From the NCBI GenBank assembly GCA_017303755.1, contig JAFLBS010000005.1:1-64000 (forward strand): DNA of 64,000 nucleotides, written 5' to 3'. This document shows, one piece after another, positions 36,428-45,624 of the stretch. This DNA is from Flavobacteriales bacterium (GTDB lineage Bacteria > Bacteroidota > Bacteroidia > Flavobacteriales > Flavobacteriaceae). Position 1 is the stretch's first letter. The number at the start of each line of letters is the position of its first letter. The position numbers were made by a program, and so were the translations under genes. Below the pieces are notes generated by a model. That model was not told the DNA's origin. It saw nothing but the letters and a program-made list of their open reading frames with translations, and ran no database searches.

Positions 36428-37171
36428 CTACATATTCTGAGTATAGTAATTATAATCTTTAATCACTATTCTGATAAAATCTTCGCTCTTGCCCGATTGG
36501 TTTGTTATTCCGGTTACTGATTCAATTTTGTCTTTCAACTTAACAATTACGTCCAAATCATTTCTAGAAAGTGCCGTTTGCAATGTTTCTTTTATAATTC
36601 GAACATCATTATCAGTTAATTTAATTACCAATGGATAAGTTGGCACATACATTTCGCCAATATCTTCTAAAATTGAGCTATTGATGGTGACTTTGTTCTT
36701 AAGAGTTATGACAGCTGTACCAGCCGCAACATCACCCAAACGCTGCGTTTTTTCGTTAACAATCATTGCAATTAATCCGATTATTCCACTTGTCATACCA
36801 ATATCAACAATTCGAACAACCCATCGAATAAGGTAGTCGCCAAACGAAGCCTGATAACCATCAATTTTAACAACTTTGATCTTCATTACACGTTTACCAA
36901 TTGTTTGACCTTCCATTAAACTTTCAAACAAAAGAGAATAAAAAACAATGGGTAATGACAAAACAGAATAAATAGCCATGCCTGTCCAAAAATCAATTGA
37001 CCTAAAAAACTGACCTAAATTGAATAGTATGATGAAAATCAAAAACAACACAAAAACATAGGCCGCTTTAACCAAAAAATCAACAATGTAAGCCAATACT
37101 CGCTCACCAACTGATGCTGCCTCAAAATTAATATTTACATTTTGGGTGGTATTTATGGTTAATTCAGACAT
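36428..37171 (-). CDS. RDD family membrane protein
   Basis: 247 residues. The RDD domain spans about 20-155: RVLAYIVDFL (Arg and Asp of the RDD signature), then two hydrophobic helices, EGQTIGKRVMKIKV, IRWVVRIVD and the closing QRLGDVAAGTAVI. The C-terminal 90 residues are hydrophilic (NSSILEDIGEMYVPTYP) with a helical tail. RDD proteins are often near MoxR/DUF58 genes. It is divergent from the SpoIIM-like gene with only 21 bp between starts, which suggests a shared control region. Confidence 0.9.
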   Translation of the reverse strand: MSELTINTTQNVNINFEAASVGERVLAYIVDFLVKAAYVFVLFLIFIILFNLGQFFRSIDFWTGMAIYSVLSLPIVFYSLLFESLMEGQTIGKRVMKIKVVKIDGYQASFGDYLIRWVVRIVDIGMTSGIIGLIAMIVNEKTQRLGDVAAGTAVITLKNKVTINSSILEDIGEMYVPTYPLVIKLTDNDVRIIKETLQTALSRNDLDVIVKLKDKIESVTGITNQSGKSEDFIRIVIKDYNYYTQNM

Positions 37172-37192
37172 ATTTTTATACTTTAGCGTTCA

Positions 37193-38170
37193 ATGAGAGA
37201 AGTTGCATTTATAAAACAAAATAAAGAAAAATGGCTTGATTTTGAGCAAGCAATTTTTGGTAAATCTAAAAAAAATCCTGATGAAATGGCTAGCCTGTAC
37301 ATTCATTTGATTAATGATTTATCCTACGCACAAACCTATTACCCTAAGAGCAAGATAGTTACCTACTTAAATTATTTGGCTTCTCAATTGTATCAAAAAA
37401 TTTACAAAACCAAAAGAGTAGAAAAAAATCGTTTTTTGGCCTTTTTTACAACCGAAGTTCCTTTGATTGTTTATCAATACAGAAGATACGTTTTGTATGC
37501 CTTTTTGCTGTTTTTTTGCTTCTTAACTATTGGCGTGGTCTCGGCTAAATACGATACTCACTTTGTTCGATCCATTTTGGGTGATGACTATGTAAATCAA
37601 ACTCTTGAAAATATCAAAGACGGTAATCCTGTTGCCATTTATAAATCAAGTGGAAGTCTCCAAAGTTTTGTCGGAATTACATTGCACAACATCGAAGTGG
37701 GTGTAAAAAGCTATATTTATGGTATATTTTTAGGTTTTGGTACGTTCCTTTATCTTTTTTACAATTGTATCATGTTGGGCAGTTTTCAATATTTTTTCTA
37801 CGAACAAAATGTTTTTTGGGAAAGTGTGAGAGGAATTTGGATTCACGGTTCAATGGAAATTTTTGCTATGATAATTGAAGCGGGTTGCGGATTAATACTA
37901 GGCGCTTCCATTCTTTTTCCAAGAACATTTTCCCGAATCAATTCGCTGAAAATAGGATTTAAAGATAGCTTTAAAATATTTTTAAGCACGCTACCTTTCA
38001 CTATTGCTGCTGGTTTTTTAGAAGGATTTGTCACTCGTTATGCACTTGAAATGCCAAAATGGTTGGGAATAACTATAATACTATCTACTTTATCGTTAAT
38101 TTCATTTTATTATTTGGTATATCCTTTTATGGTAAATCGAATGTACAATAAAAACCTACCCACTTTATAA
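37193..38170 (+). CDS. SpoIIM-like (stage II sporulation protein M family) membrane protein
   Basis: 325 residues. N-terminal FIKQNKEKWLDFEQA is the usual opening of this family in Bacteroidetes. Five or so hydrophobic segments follow from residue 105, with HNIEVGVKSYIYGIFLGFG and IHGSMEIFAMIIEAGCGL, the family core. The organism is not a sporeformer; this is the DUF95 family of unknown transport-like function. It heads the operon of DUF4129, DUF4350, MoxR and DUF58 genes. Confidence 0.85.
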   Translation: MREVAFIKQNKEKWLDFEQAIFGKSKKNPDEMASLYIHLINDLSYAQTYYPKSKIVTYLNYLASQLYQKIYKTKRVEKNRFLAFFTTEVPLIVYQYRRYVLYAFLLFFCFLTIGVVSAKYDTHFVRSILGDDYVNQTLENIKDGNPVAIYKSSGSLQSFVGITLHNIEVGVKSYIYGIFLGFGTFLYLFYNCIMLGSFQYFFYEQNVFWESVRGIWIHGSMEIFAMIIEAGCGLILGASILFPRTFSRINSLKIGFKDSFKIFLSTLPFTIAAGFLEGFVTRYALEMPKWLGITIILSTLSLISFYYLVYPFMVNRMYNKNLPTL

Positions 38171-38194
38171 TCAATTATAAGCACTAATAATCAC

Positions 38195-38944
38195 GTGAAT
38201 AAGCTACTTCTATTATTACTTTTATTTTTTAGCTTCCATTGTAAAGCGATTGATTCTTTGGCAACAGCGCAAAAGAAACCTCAGCATTTCACTGAAAAAG
38301 ACTTAGTAATTGACTCACAAAAAGTAACTCCAACTCATTTTGACAGTAGTATCAAAGAAGATTATTCGTCTGATGATTTTCAATACGATGAAAAAATTCC
38401 TGAAAAAAGTGCTTGGGATCATTTTAAGGAATGGCTGGCGAATTTAATTGGAAGATTATTTGGTGTGACTGGACCAGTAGCTGGTATTATTGTTGTGTGG
38501 ATTTTCTACGGAGTAGCCATTATAATAGTTGCATTGGTTATTTACTACATAGTAAAATCGATGGTTAACAAAGAAGGACAATGGATTTTTGCCAAATCAT
38601 CATCAAAGAAAATCATCAATTACGACGATATTGAGCGAAATTTAAAAGACATTGATTTTGATAAATTAATAAAAGACACTCTAAAATCGGGTGATAATCG
38701 TTTAGCCATTCGCTATTATTATCTATGGATTCTGAAAAAAATGGCTGAAAAAGACATCATCGACTGGAATCCTGAAAAAACCAATTCTGATTATTTATAC
38801 GAAATCAAATCCACTACTCTAAAAACTGATTTTTCGTATGTTTCGTACTTGTACAATTACATTTGGTATGGCGAATTTGAAGTAGATCAATCCTCATTTG
38901 AAAATGCCAAACATTCAATGGAAAAAACACTACAATCACTATAA
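38195..38944 (+). CDS. DUF4129 domain membrane protein
   Basis: 249 residues, GTG start followed directly by a signal peptide (NKLLLLLLLFFSFHCKAID). One transmembrane helix at about 92-118 (GPVAGIIVVWIFYGVAIIIV). The C-terminal domain has GDNRLAIRYYYLWILKKMAE and DWNPEKTNSDYL, typical of DUF4129. In many bacteria such domains are fused to transglutaminase-like proteins near MoxR ATPases. 24 bp after the SpoIIM-like gene and 2 bp before the next gene, so clearly in one operon. Confidence 0.85.
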   Translation: MNKLLLLLLLFFSFHCKAIDSLATAQKKPQHFTEKDLVIDSQKVTPTHFDSSIKEDYSSDDFQYDEKIPEKSAWDHFKEWLANLIGRLFGVTGPVAGIIVVWIFYGVAIIIVALVIYYIVKSMVNKEGQWIFAKSSSKKIINYDDIERNLKDIDFDKLIKDTLKSGDNRLAIRYYYLWILKKMAEKDIIDWNPEKTNSDYLYEIKSTTLKTDFSYVSYLYNYIWYGEFEVDQSSFENAKHSMEKTLQSL

Positions 38945-38946
38945 CA

Positions 38947-40149
38947 ATGAACAATAGAGTTAAAATATACATTGGTTTATTAGTGATGTTTTTGGCATTA
39001 ATTCTTTACATTGATGCCACAAAACAAAAACCTATTGATTGGTCACCTAATTATGATGTAAATCAGAAATCACCTTTTGGTTTGTATGTTTTCGACAAAG
39101 AATATCCTAAAATTCTGAAAAAAAATGAACTCAAAAAAACAACTGTTACGGCCTACGAATACCTAGAGAGCGATTTTGATTACGACACTATAGTGTACTC
39201 GTACAAAACCAAAGGAACAGCTTTATACATATCAGGATACAGTAAAATTGACGAAGAATCAGCGCAAGAACTATTGTATTATGCACAACATGGAAATTCA
39301 GTTTTTATCAGTTCTAGAAGTTTCCCCCAAATATTGCACGACACTTTGAAGTTCAATATTGAAGTCGATTTCCCTACCCAAAATAAAATGAATTTATCGC
39401 TTGCCAATCCAAATTTAGGCACTACAAAATATCCTTTTGATCGCGGTATCGGAGCAAGTTATTTTGGAAAAATAGACACTCTCAACACTACTTTGTTAGG
39501 CTATCAAAATTCAAATAAAAAAGAGAGAGTCAATTTTATAAAAATAGCCTACAAAACAGGTTACTTTTATTTACACACACAACCTGTGGCATTTACAAAC
39601 TATAATTTATTAAAAAATAATCAACGCCAATACACCGAGAAAATCATTTCATACATTCCAAAAGGAAATGTAATTTGGTTGATAAAAGGACAAAATGGCG
39701 AATTGGATGCGGGTTCACCTATCTACTATTGGGTGAGTCAGCCTGCATTAAAATATTCATGGTTTCTACTCTTATTTGGATTGGTGATTTTTATGATTTT
39801 CAATGCCAAACGCAAACAAAGAGTAGTTCCGATTATTCAACCTTTGCAAAACACTACAGTTGATTTTGCCAAAACCATAGGAAATTTATACTATCAAGAA
39901 GGCAATCACCAAAACATAATTGATAAAAAAATTATTTATTTTTTAGAAAAAATAAGACACGATTATTTAATTGAAACTACTACTTTGGATGAAAATTTTA
40001 TTAAGAAATTCCATTTAAAGTCGGGTAAAAATATCGATGATATTAAAAATGTAGTACGACTAATTAATTACCAAAGAACAACGTATCATCAAAGCATTGA
40101 AGACGATTTGATTGAACTAAATAATGCTATTGAAAAGATTTTAAATTAA
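38947..40149 (+). CDS. DUF4350 domain protein
   Basis: 400 residues. N-terminal membrane anchor (about 6-24), then DWSPNYDVNQKSPFGLYVF, typical of DUF4350, a Rossmann-like domain with GNSVFISSRSFP. A second membrane helix lies at about 277-292. The C-terminal cytoplasmic helical part begins AKRKQRVVP and contains TVDFAKTIGNLYYQ. Function unknown; always seen with MoxR/DUF58 genes in this phylum as far as I know. Operon member. Confidence 0.82.
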   Translation: MNNRVKIYIGLLVMFLALILYIDATKQKPIDWSPNYDVNQKSPFGLYVFDKEYPKILKKNELKKTTVTAYEYLESDFDYDTIVYSYKTKGTALYISGYSKIDEESAQELLYYAQHGNSVFISSRSFPQILHDTLKFNIEVDFPTQNKMNLSLANPNLGTTKYPFDRGIGASYFGKIDTLNTTLLGYQNSNKKERVNFIKIAYKTGYFYLHTQPVAFTNYNLLKNNQRQYTEKIISYIPKGNVIWLIKGQNGELDAGSPIYYWVSQPALKYSWFLLLFGLVIFMIFNAKRKQRVVPIIQPLQNTTVDFAKTIGNLYYQEGNHQNIIDKKIIYFLEKIRHDYLIETTTLDENFIKKFHLKSGKNIDDIKNVVRLINYQRTTYHQSIEDDLIELNNAIEKILN

Positions 40150-40166
40150 AAAGAAAAGCACATATC

Positions 40167-41186
40167 ATGGAAAATAACGAAACTAATTTTGAACCAACCC
40201 TTCCTGAAAATTCAGGTATAAATTTTAAATCTCGTTTGGATTTAGCACCACTTTTAGAAGGTGTTGAAAAAATCAAAAAAGAAATTGAAACCGTAATTGT
40301 AGGTCAACACAAAATGATTGATCAGTTGTTGGTAGCGATTCTATCGAATGGACACATTTTAATTGAAGGTGTTCCTGGAGTTGCTAAAACCATTACTGCT
40401 AAAATTTTGGCTAAAACTATTTCTGTTGATTTCAGTCGAATTCAATTTACACCCGATTTGATGCCTTCGGATATTTTAGGAACTTCGGTTTTCGATCTTA
40501 AAAAATCGGAATTTGAATTCAAAAAAGGACCTGTTTTTTCCAATTTAGTTTTAATTGACGAAATCAATCGAGCTCCAGCCAAAACACAAGCTGCTTTGTT
40601 TGAAGTAATGGAAGAACGCCAAATCACTATTGACGGAACCACTTACATTTTGGATAAACCATTTATTGTATTGGCAACTCAAAACCCAATTGAACAAGAA
40701 GGAACGTATCGTTTGCCAGAAGCTCAATTGGATCGTTTCTTGTTTAAAATTAACGTTGATTACCCAATTTTGGAAGAAGAAATCAACATCATTCAAAGAG
40801 AACATTCATTACAAAATAACGGAAAATTAGACAACATTCAATCGATACTTTCTGGTGATGACATCAAGCAATATCAAGATTTAGTAAAACAAATTATTGT
40901 GGAACCTAATCTATTGGAATACATCGCCAAATTGGTTGTAAATACTCGAGAAAATGCTTTTTTATATTTAGGAGCATCGCCAAGAGCATCGATTGCTATT
41001 TTAAATGCAGCGAAAGGTTTTGCGGCTATTCGCGGACGTGATTTTGTGACTCCAGAAGACATCAAAGACGCCTCAATTCCAGTCTTACAACACAGAGTTA
41101 TTGTTACTCCTGAACGAGAGATGGAAGGATTAACAAGCGTTGAAATCATCAAACAAATCATTGAAAACATCGAAATTCCACGATAA
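40167..41186 (+). CDS. MoxR-family AAA+ ATPase
   Basis: 339 residues. Walker A GVPGVAKT (68-75), Walker B VLIDEINR (128-135), sensor 1 in VLATQNPIEQEGTYRLPEAQLDRF and an arginine-finger/sensor 2 region near GASPRASIA. MoxR ATPases act as chaperones for VWA-domain or metal-containing proteins, and the likely client here is the DUF58 protein encoded 6 bp downstream. Cytoplasmic. The N-terminus (1-20) is variable. Confidence 0.93.
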   Translation: MENNETNFEPTLPENSGINFKSRLDLAPLLEGVEKIKKEIETVIVGQHKMIDQLLVAILSNGHILIEGVPGVAKTITAKILAKTISVDFSRIQFTPDLMPSDILGTSVFDLKKSEFEFKKGPVFSNLVLIDEINRAPAKTQAALFEVMEERQITIDGTTYILDKPFIVLATQNPIEQEGTYRLPEAQLDRFLFKINVDYPILEEEINIIQREHSLQNNGKLDNIQSILSGDDIKQYQDLVKQIIVEPNLLEYIAKLVVNTRENAFLYLGASPRASIAILNAAKGFAAIRGRDFVTPEDIKDASIPVLQHRVIVTPEREMEGLTSVEIIKQIIENIEIPR

Positions 41187-41192
41187 ATCAAC

Positions 41193-42524
41193 ATGAAACT
41201 TTTTAAGCAACTTTACATCAATAATTTCTTTTTCTACCTACTTGGCGGCATTGTAGTGATGTTTTGTTGTGCTTTCTTTTTTCCTTTTATCTTTAATGCA
41301 ACTAAGTATTTATTATTGATTTTGTTCGTTTTTTTTGCAATGGATATTTTGCTTCTCTTCAATTCAAAAAAAGGAATCGAAGGTCAACGAATTACCCCAG
41401 AAAAATTATCCAATGGCGATGAAAATCCAATAGCAGTATCGATACGAAATCACTATTCTTTTACCATTTTAGCCAAAGTAATTGATGAAATTCCCTTTCA
41501 ATTTCAAGTCCGGAATTTTGAAATCAAGAGAACAATAAAGAACAATTCATCCGATGACCTTCAATACTATTTACGCCCAACCGAACGAGGCGAATACCAT
41601 TTTGGAAACCTCAACATCTATGTTAGTTCTCCGTTTCGATTAGTATCCAAACGATTCACTTTTGATAAAGACAATATGGTTCCAACATATCCGTCGTACA
41701 TTCAATTACGCAAATACGATTTGATTGCTTTTTCAAATAATTTACGTCAATACGGACTTAAAAAAATACGCCGCATCGGACATACAATGGAATTTGAACA
41801 AATAAAAGAATACATACAAGGCGACGATATCAGAACTTTAAATTGGAAAGCTACTGCGAAGAAAAATGCCTTGATGGTAAATCAGTTTCAAGACGAAAAA
41901 TCGCAACATGTGTACATGGTAATCGACAAAGGTCGAACCATGAAAATGCCTTTCAACGGATTGAGTTTGCTCGATTATGCCATCAATGCTACATTGGTTT
42001 TATCAAATGTAATTTTGAAAAAACACGACAAAGCGGGAATGTTTTCGTTTTCAAAAAAGATTGATAATCGCGTGGTTGCTGAAAAACGAACATCGCAAAT
42101 GCAGAAAATTCTCGAAAGCTTATACAATGTCAAAACGGATTTCTTCGAAAGTGATTATTCGCGTTTGTATGCCGATGTAAAGAAAAACATCAATCAACGC
42201 AGTTTAATCGTTTTGTATACTAATTTTGAAACTTTAGACGGATTATATCGTCAATTACCTTATTTAAAAGGTATTGCAAAAAACCATTTGCTCGTTGTAG
42301 TCTTTTTTCAAAATACCGAACTCAATCATATTACAGAAAAAAAAGCCGAAAATGTTCAAGAAATTTACGATAAAGTAATCGCCGAAAAATTCATTTTTGA
42401 GAAAAAACTCATCGTGAATGAACTAAAAAAATACGGAATCCATTCGGTTTTAACTCAACCTGAAAGTTTGACATTAGATACGATTAATAAATATTTAGAA
42501 ATAAAAGCGAGAGGAATATTGTAA
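41193..42524 (+). CDS. DUF58 domain protein (VWA-like)
   Basis: 443 residues. Two hydrophobic segments at about 11-52 anchor it in the membrane. The DUF58 core is RRIGHTMEFEQIKEYIQGDD and IRTLNWKATAK (about 193-230), followed by a VWA-like region with the MIDAS-like sequence DKGRTM. This is the standard partner of MoxR. The residual metal site looks incomplete (DxGxxM with no second Ser), as is usual for DUF58. Confidence 0.9.
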   Translation: MKLFKQLYINNFFFYLLGGIVVMFCCAFFFPFIFNATKYLLLILFVFFAMDILLLFNSKKGIEGQRITPEKLSNGDENPIAVSIRNHYSFTILAKVIDEIPFQFQVRNFEIKRTIKNNSSDDLQYYLRPTERGEYHFGNLNIYVSSPFRLVSKRFTFDKDNMVPTYPSYIQLRKYDLIAFSNNLRQYGLKKIRRIGHTMEFEQIKEYIQGDDIRTLNWKATAKKNALMVNQFQDEKSQHVYMVIDKGRTMKMPFNGLSLLDYAINATLVLSNVILKKHDKAGMFSFSKKIDNRVVAEKRTSQMQKILESLYNVKTDFFESDYSRLYADVKKNINQRSLIVLYTNFETLDGLYRQLPYLKGIAKNHLLVVVFFQNTELNHITEKKAENVQEIYDKVIAEKFIFEKKLIVNELKKYGIHSVLTQPESLTLDTINKYLEIKARGIL

Positions 42525-42536
42525 AAAAAAACACCT

Positions 42537-43091
42537 ATGAATCTCTACTATTTATCCAACATCGCATTTTTTGGCTTCGCAATTTACAGTCTGGTTTTTA
42601 TTATCTGCAAATATTTTTCTTTTTACAAAAAAAACATTGCTTTCTCCAAAATAGATCAGGCGGCAATTTCTGTTGTTATAGTGGCAGGCGTTGTGTATGC
42701 ATCAGTATGGATTTATGATCTAGGAACAATTCTTCTTCATGACAATCCTTCTAAACGAGATCGATTATTGAACAGGATGACCGGAATTTACGCCTTTGGA
42801 TTTTGGTTACAACCTTTATCTTACATTCTTTTTTCGCAATTAATGAGAATCAAAAAATTTGCCAATCATTCTGTTTTGCGTTTTATTGCTGCTTTCTTTT
42901 TGTTTTTAAATTTTGAAAAATTGGTCATCTTTATAACATCATTGCATCGTGATTATTTGCCAAGTTCATGGGATATGCATGATGATTATTCAATTTTTGG
43001 ATGGATTATTGCCGATTGGATCATCAAATTGGTCATTTTTGCTTTGATGGTTATGGTTGCTTTTCTTATAAAAAATAGAAAGACACTCTAA
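42537..43091 (+). CDS. Hypothetical membrane protein at the end of the MoxR/DUF58 cluster
   Basis: 184 residues with about five hydrophobic segments (5-27, 43-68, 88-104, 112-135, 155-178) and no recognised motif. It has DNPSKRDRLLNRM in a polar loop and DMHDDYSIFGW before the last segment. 12 bp after the DUF58 gene, so in the same operon. A membrane partner for the cluster is an inference from position only. Confidence 0.65.
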   Translation: MNLYYLSNIAFFGFAIYSLVFIICKYFSFYKKNIAFSKIDQAAISVVIVAGVVYASVWIYDLGTILLHDNPSKRDRLLNRMTGIYAFGFWLQPLSYILFSQLMRIKKFANHSVLRFIAAFFLFLNFEKLVIFITSLHRDYLPSSWDMHDDYSIFGWIIADWIIKLVIFALMVMVAFLIKNRKTL

Positions 43092-43122
43092 ATTTGTACC
43101 TTTACACTTTCTAATTATTGGT

Positions 43123-43920
43123 ATGAAACAAATTACATCAGCACAAAATCCATTCATAAAGTCGTTGGTTTTACTTCAGGAAAAAGCCAAAGCCCGCAAA
43201 CAATCGGGTACATTCTTAATTGAAGGAATGCGTGAAATTGAATTGGCTTTGAAAGGAAAATATGAATTAGAAACTGTTTTGGTTTGCTCTGAATTAATAG
43301 CTAAATCATATAATCTTACAATCTTGCAATCGTACAATCTAATAGAAATCTCCAAAGAAGTCTATCAAAAATTAGCTTATCGCGATACAACAGAAGGAAT
43401 ACTTGCTGTAGCTAAAACTAAATCGTTACAATTATCCGATTTACAACTTCCTGAAAACCCACTAATTTTAGTGATGGAAGCCATTGAAAAACCTGGAAAC
43501 ATTGGCGCGATGTTACGAACTTGCGATGCAGCCAAAGTAGATGCAGTCATTATCGCTAATCCAAAAACCGATTTATACAATCCAAACATTGTCCGATCCA
43601 GTGTTGGTTGCTTGTTTACCAATCAAATTGCTGCTGATTCAACTGAGGAAGTAATTAAATTTTTGAATCAGAAAAATATTACTATCTTTGGTGCAACGTT
43701 ACAGAATTCCCAGTTCTATCATCAACAAGACTATACTACTCCAACTGCATTAGTTGTGGGCACAGAAGCAACAGGTTTGTCAGAAGCTTGGCGCGGAAAT
43801 GCTATCCAAAACATCATCATACCAATGCAAGGTGAAATCGATTCTATGAATGTTTCCGTAGCTTCAGCCATTTTATTATTTGAAGCGAAGAGACAACGTG
43901 GTTTTAAAATTTCAACCTAA
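43123..43920 (+). CDS. TrmH/SpoU-family RNA 2'-O-methyltransferase
   Basis: 265 residues. SPOUT fold with an N-terminal substrate-binding domain (ITSAQNPFIKSL, RKQSGTFLIEG) and the catalytic domain: motif 1 with EKPGNIGAMLRTCDAA, motif 2 VVGTEATGLSEAW, motif 3 IPMQGEIDSMNVSVASAI. Predicted to methylate a ribose of rRNA or tRNA. An octamer tandem repeat (43312-43343) encodes residues 64-74 in the linker between domains. A serine hydrolase gene follows after 10 bp. Confidence 0.92.
   Translation: MKQITSAQNPFIKSLVLLQEKAKARKQSGTFLIEGMREIELALKGKYELETVLVCSELIAKSYNLTILQSYNLIEISKEVYQKLAYRDTTEGILAVAKTKSLQLSDLQLPENPLILVMEAIEKPGNIGAMLRTCDAAKVDAVIIANPKTDLYNPNIVRSSVGCLFTNQIAADSTEEVIKFLNQKNITIFGATLQNSQFYHQQDYTTPTALVVGTEATGLSEAWRGNAIQNIIIPMQGEIDSMNVSVASAILLFEAKRQRGFKIST
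43312..43343 (+). repeat. Four 8-bp tandem repeats inside the TrmH-like gene
   Basis: AATCTTAC, AATCTTGC, AATCGTAC and AATCTAAT in tandem. The frame is kept. The sequence looks like the AATCTTGCAATCGTAC-type repeats I recall from intergenic DNA of flavobacteria, here lying in a coding region (residues 63-74, YNLTILQSYNLI). Confidence 0.7.
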
Positions 43921-43930
43921 TTTAAACATA

Positions 43931-45481
43931 ATGAGACATTATTTTTTTAGTATTACTTGCCTGATTTGCTCTTCTCTTTCTTTTGCTCAAATTACCGAAT
44001 CTCAACTGGATCAATTAGTTGAAAAAACTCAAACCACTTTTAATGTCCCAGGAATTGCCGTTGCCATCATCAAAGACGGAAAAATAGTCATCTCAAAGGG
44101 TTACGGAGTTACCAATATCAATACCAAACAAAAAGTTGATGGCAATACCTTATTCGGAATTGCTTCTAACAGCAAAGCATTTACCGCTACTGCCTTAGCC
44201 ATTTTAGTCGATGAAGGGAAAATCAATTGGGACGATAAAGTAAAAAAATACTTGCCTCAATTTAAAATGTACAATAAGTACGTTACCGATGAATTTACGA
44301 TTCGCGATTTACTCACACACAAAAGCGGACTTGGTTTAGGCGCTGGCGATTTGATGATTTGGCCTGATGGACATAATTTCACTCCCGATGATATTGTAAA
44401 AAATATCCAATATTTAAAACCTGTTTCGGCCTTCAGAACCAAATACGATTATGATAATTTATTATATGTAATTGCTGGCGAAGTAGTTGAAAAAGTATCG
44501 GGAAAATCATGGTGTGATTTTGTTGAAGAGCGCATTATGAAACCCATTGGCATGAACAACAGTGCTGCATCGTGGTCGCGTTTGAAAGACACAACGAATA
44601 CAATTGTACCTCATGTTCCAACTGACGGAAAATTAGAAATAATTCAGCGTTACAAAAATCCAATTTTTGATGCTGCTGCTGGATTGTATGCCAGTACCAA
44701 CGACTTAAGTAAATGGTTGATCACCCAAATGAACAAAGGAAAAAACGAGAACGGGCAACCCATTTTCAGTGAAAAACAACACAAAGAAATGTGGACATCT
44801 CAAACCATTTTACCCGAACGCAATCCGTATCCTTATAAAACGAATTTCAGAAGTTATGGCTTAGGTTGGCAATTAACTGATGTAAACGGATTTTTACAAG
44901 TTTCACATACTGGTGGTTTAGACGGAATCGTAACGCAAACTATAATGTTCCCAGAAATTCAATTGGGAATTATCGTATTAACCAACCAACAATCGGGTGC
45001 AGCTTTTACCGCAATTTCAAATACGATAAAAGACAGTTATTTGGGATTACCTTATTTTGACCATTTAGAACATCTAAGCAAAGACCGACAAGGTAAAGAA
45101 GATGAAGCGGATAAAATTACAGAAGAAGTTTGGGAAACGGTTAAAAATAACACGACAAAAGTCAATCTAAAAAAATACATCGGAACCTATACTGACAATT
45201 GGTTTGGTAAAGTTTCAATAACTGAAAAAGATGGAAAATTGTATTTCGCATCCAATCGCTCTCCGCGTTTAAAAGGTGAAATTTTTCTGTATAAAAATGA
45301 AAATTTTGTGGTAAAATGGGACATCCGAAGTTTCCATGCCGATGCCCATATTTTCTTCAAAATAGATGCTAAAGGAAAAGCTGCTGGTTTTACAATGAAA
45401 GCCATTTCTCCGCTTACCGATTTTAGCTATGATTTTCACGACTTAAACTTTAAAAAAGTAGTCCAGAAAAGTAAAGTTTAA
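43931..45481 (+). CDS. Serine hydrolase, beta-lactamase/class C penicillin-binding-protein family
   Basis: 516 residues from the ATG at 43931, where the signal peptide MRHYFFSITCLICSSLSFAQ starts; the longer frame from 43880 overlaps the upstream gene. Active-site motifs of the beta-lactamase fold are complete: S79NSK82 (SxxK), Y174DN176 (YxN) and H326TGG329 (KTG equivalent). A C-terminal domain (about 415-510) with KKYIGTYTDNWFGKVSI resembles DUF3471. Exported, probably to the periplasm. The family includes D-aminopeptidases and esterases; a true beta-lactamase is unlikely, and the substrate is not readable. Confidence 0.9.
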   Translation: MRHYFFSITCLICSSLSFAQITESQLDQLVEKTQTTFNVPGIAVAIIKDGKIVISKGYGVTNINTKQKVDGNTLFGIASNSKAFTATALAILVDEGKINWDDKVKKYLPQFKMYNKYVTDEFTIRDLLTHKSGLGLGAGDLMIWPDGHNFTPDDIVKNIQYLKPVSAFRTKYDYDNLLYVIAGEVVEKVSGKSWCDFVEERIMKPIGMNNSAASWSRLKDTTNTIVPHVPTDGKLEIIQRYKNPIFDAAAGLYASTNDLSKWLITQMNKGKNENGQPIFSEKQHKEMWTSQTILPERNPYPYKTNFRSYGLGWQLTDVNGFLQVSHTGGLDGIVTQTIMFPEIQLGIIVLTNQQSGAAFTAISNTIKDSYLGLPYFDHLEHLSKDRQGKEDEADKITEEVWETVKNNTTKVNLKKYIGTYTDNWFGKVSITEKDGKLYFASNRSPRLKGEIFLYKNENFVVKWDIRSFHADAHIFFKIDAKGKAAGFTMKAISPLTDFSYDFHDLNFKKVVQKSKV

Positions 45482-45624
45482 AATAGAATTTTTCTTTTTT
45501 TGAATTTGAATTTTTTGAATTTCATACTTATTTGGAATTTGTTTTTAGTCATTTGGAATTTCTTCTGCGTTTCTATTGGAAATTGAATAATTATTTCTAA
45601 TTTTAGAGTATTGAAGAACATCCT

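Noticed and set aside
43880-43931. Upstream start for the serine hydrolase
   Set aside because: It overlaps the TrmH-like gene and would bury the signal peptide that begins at 43931.
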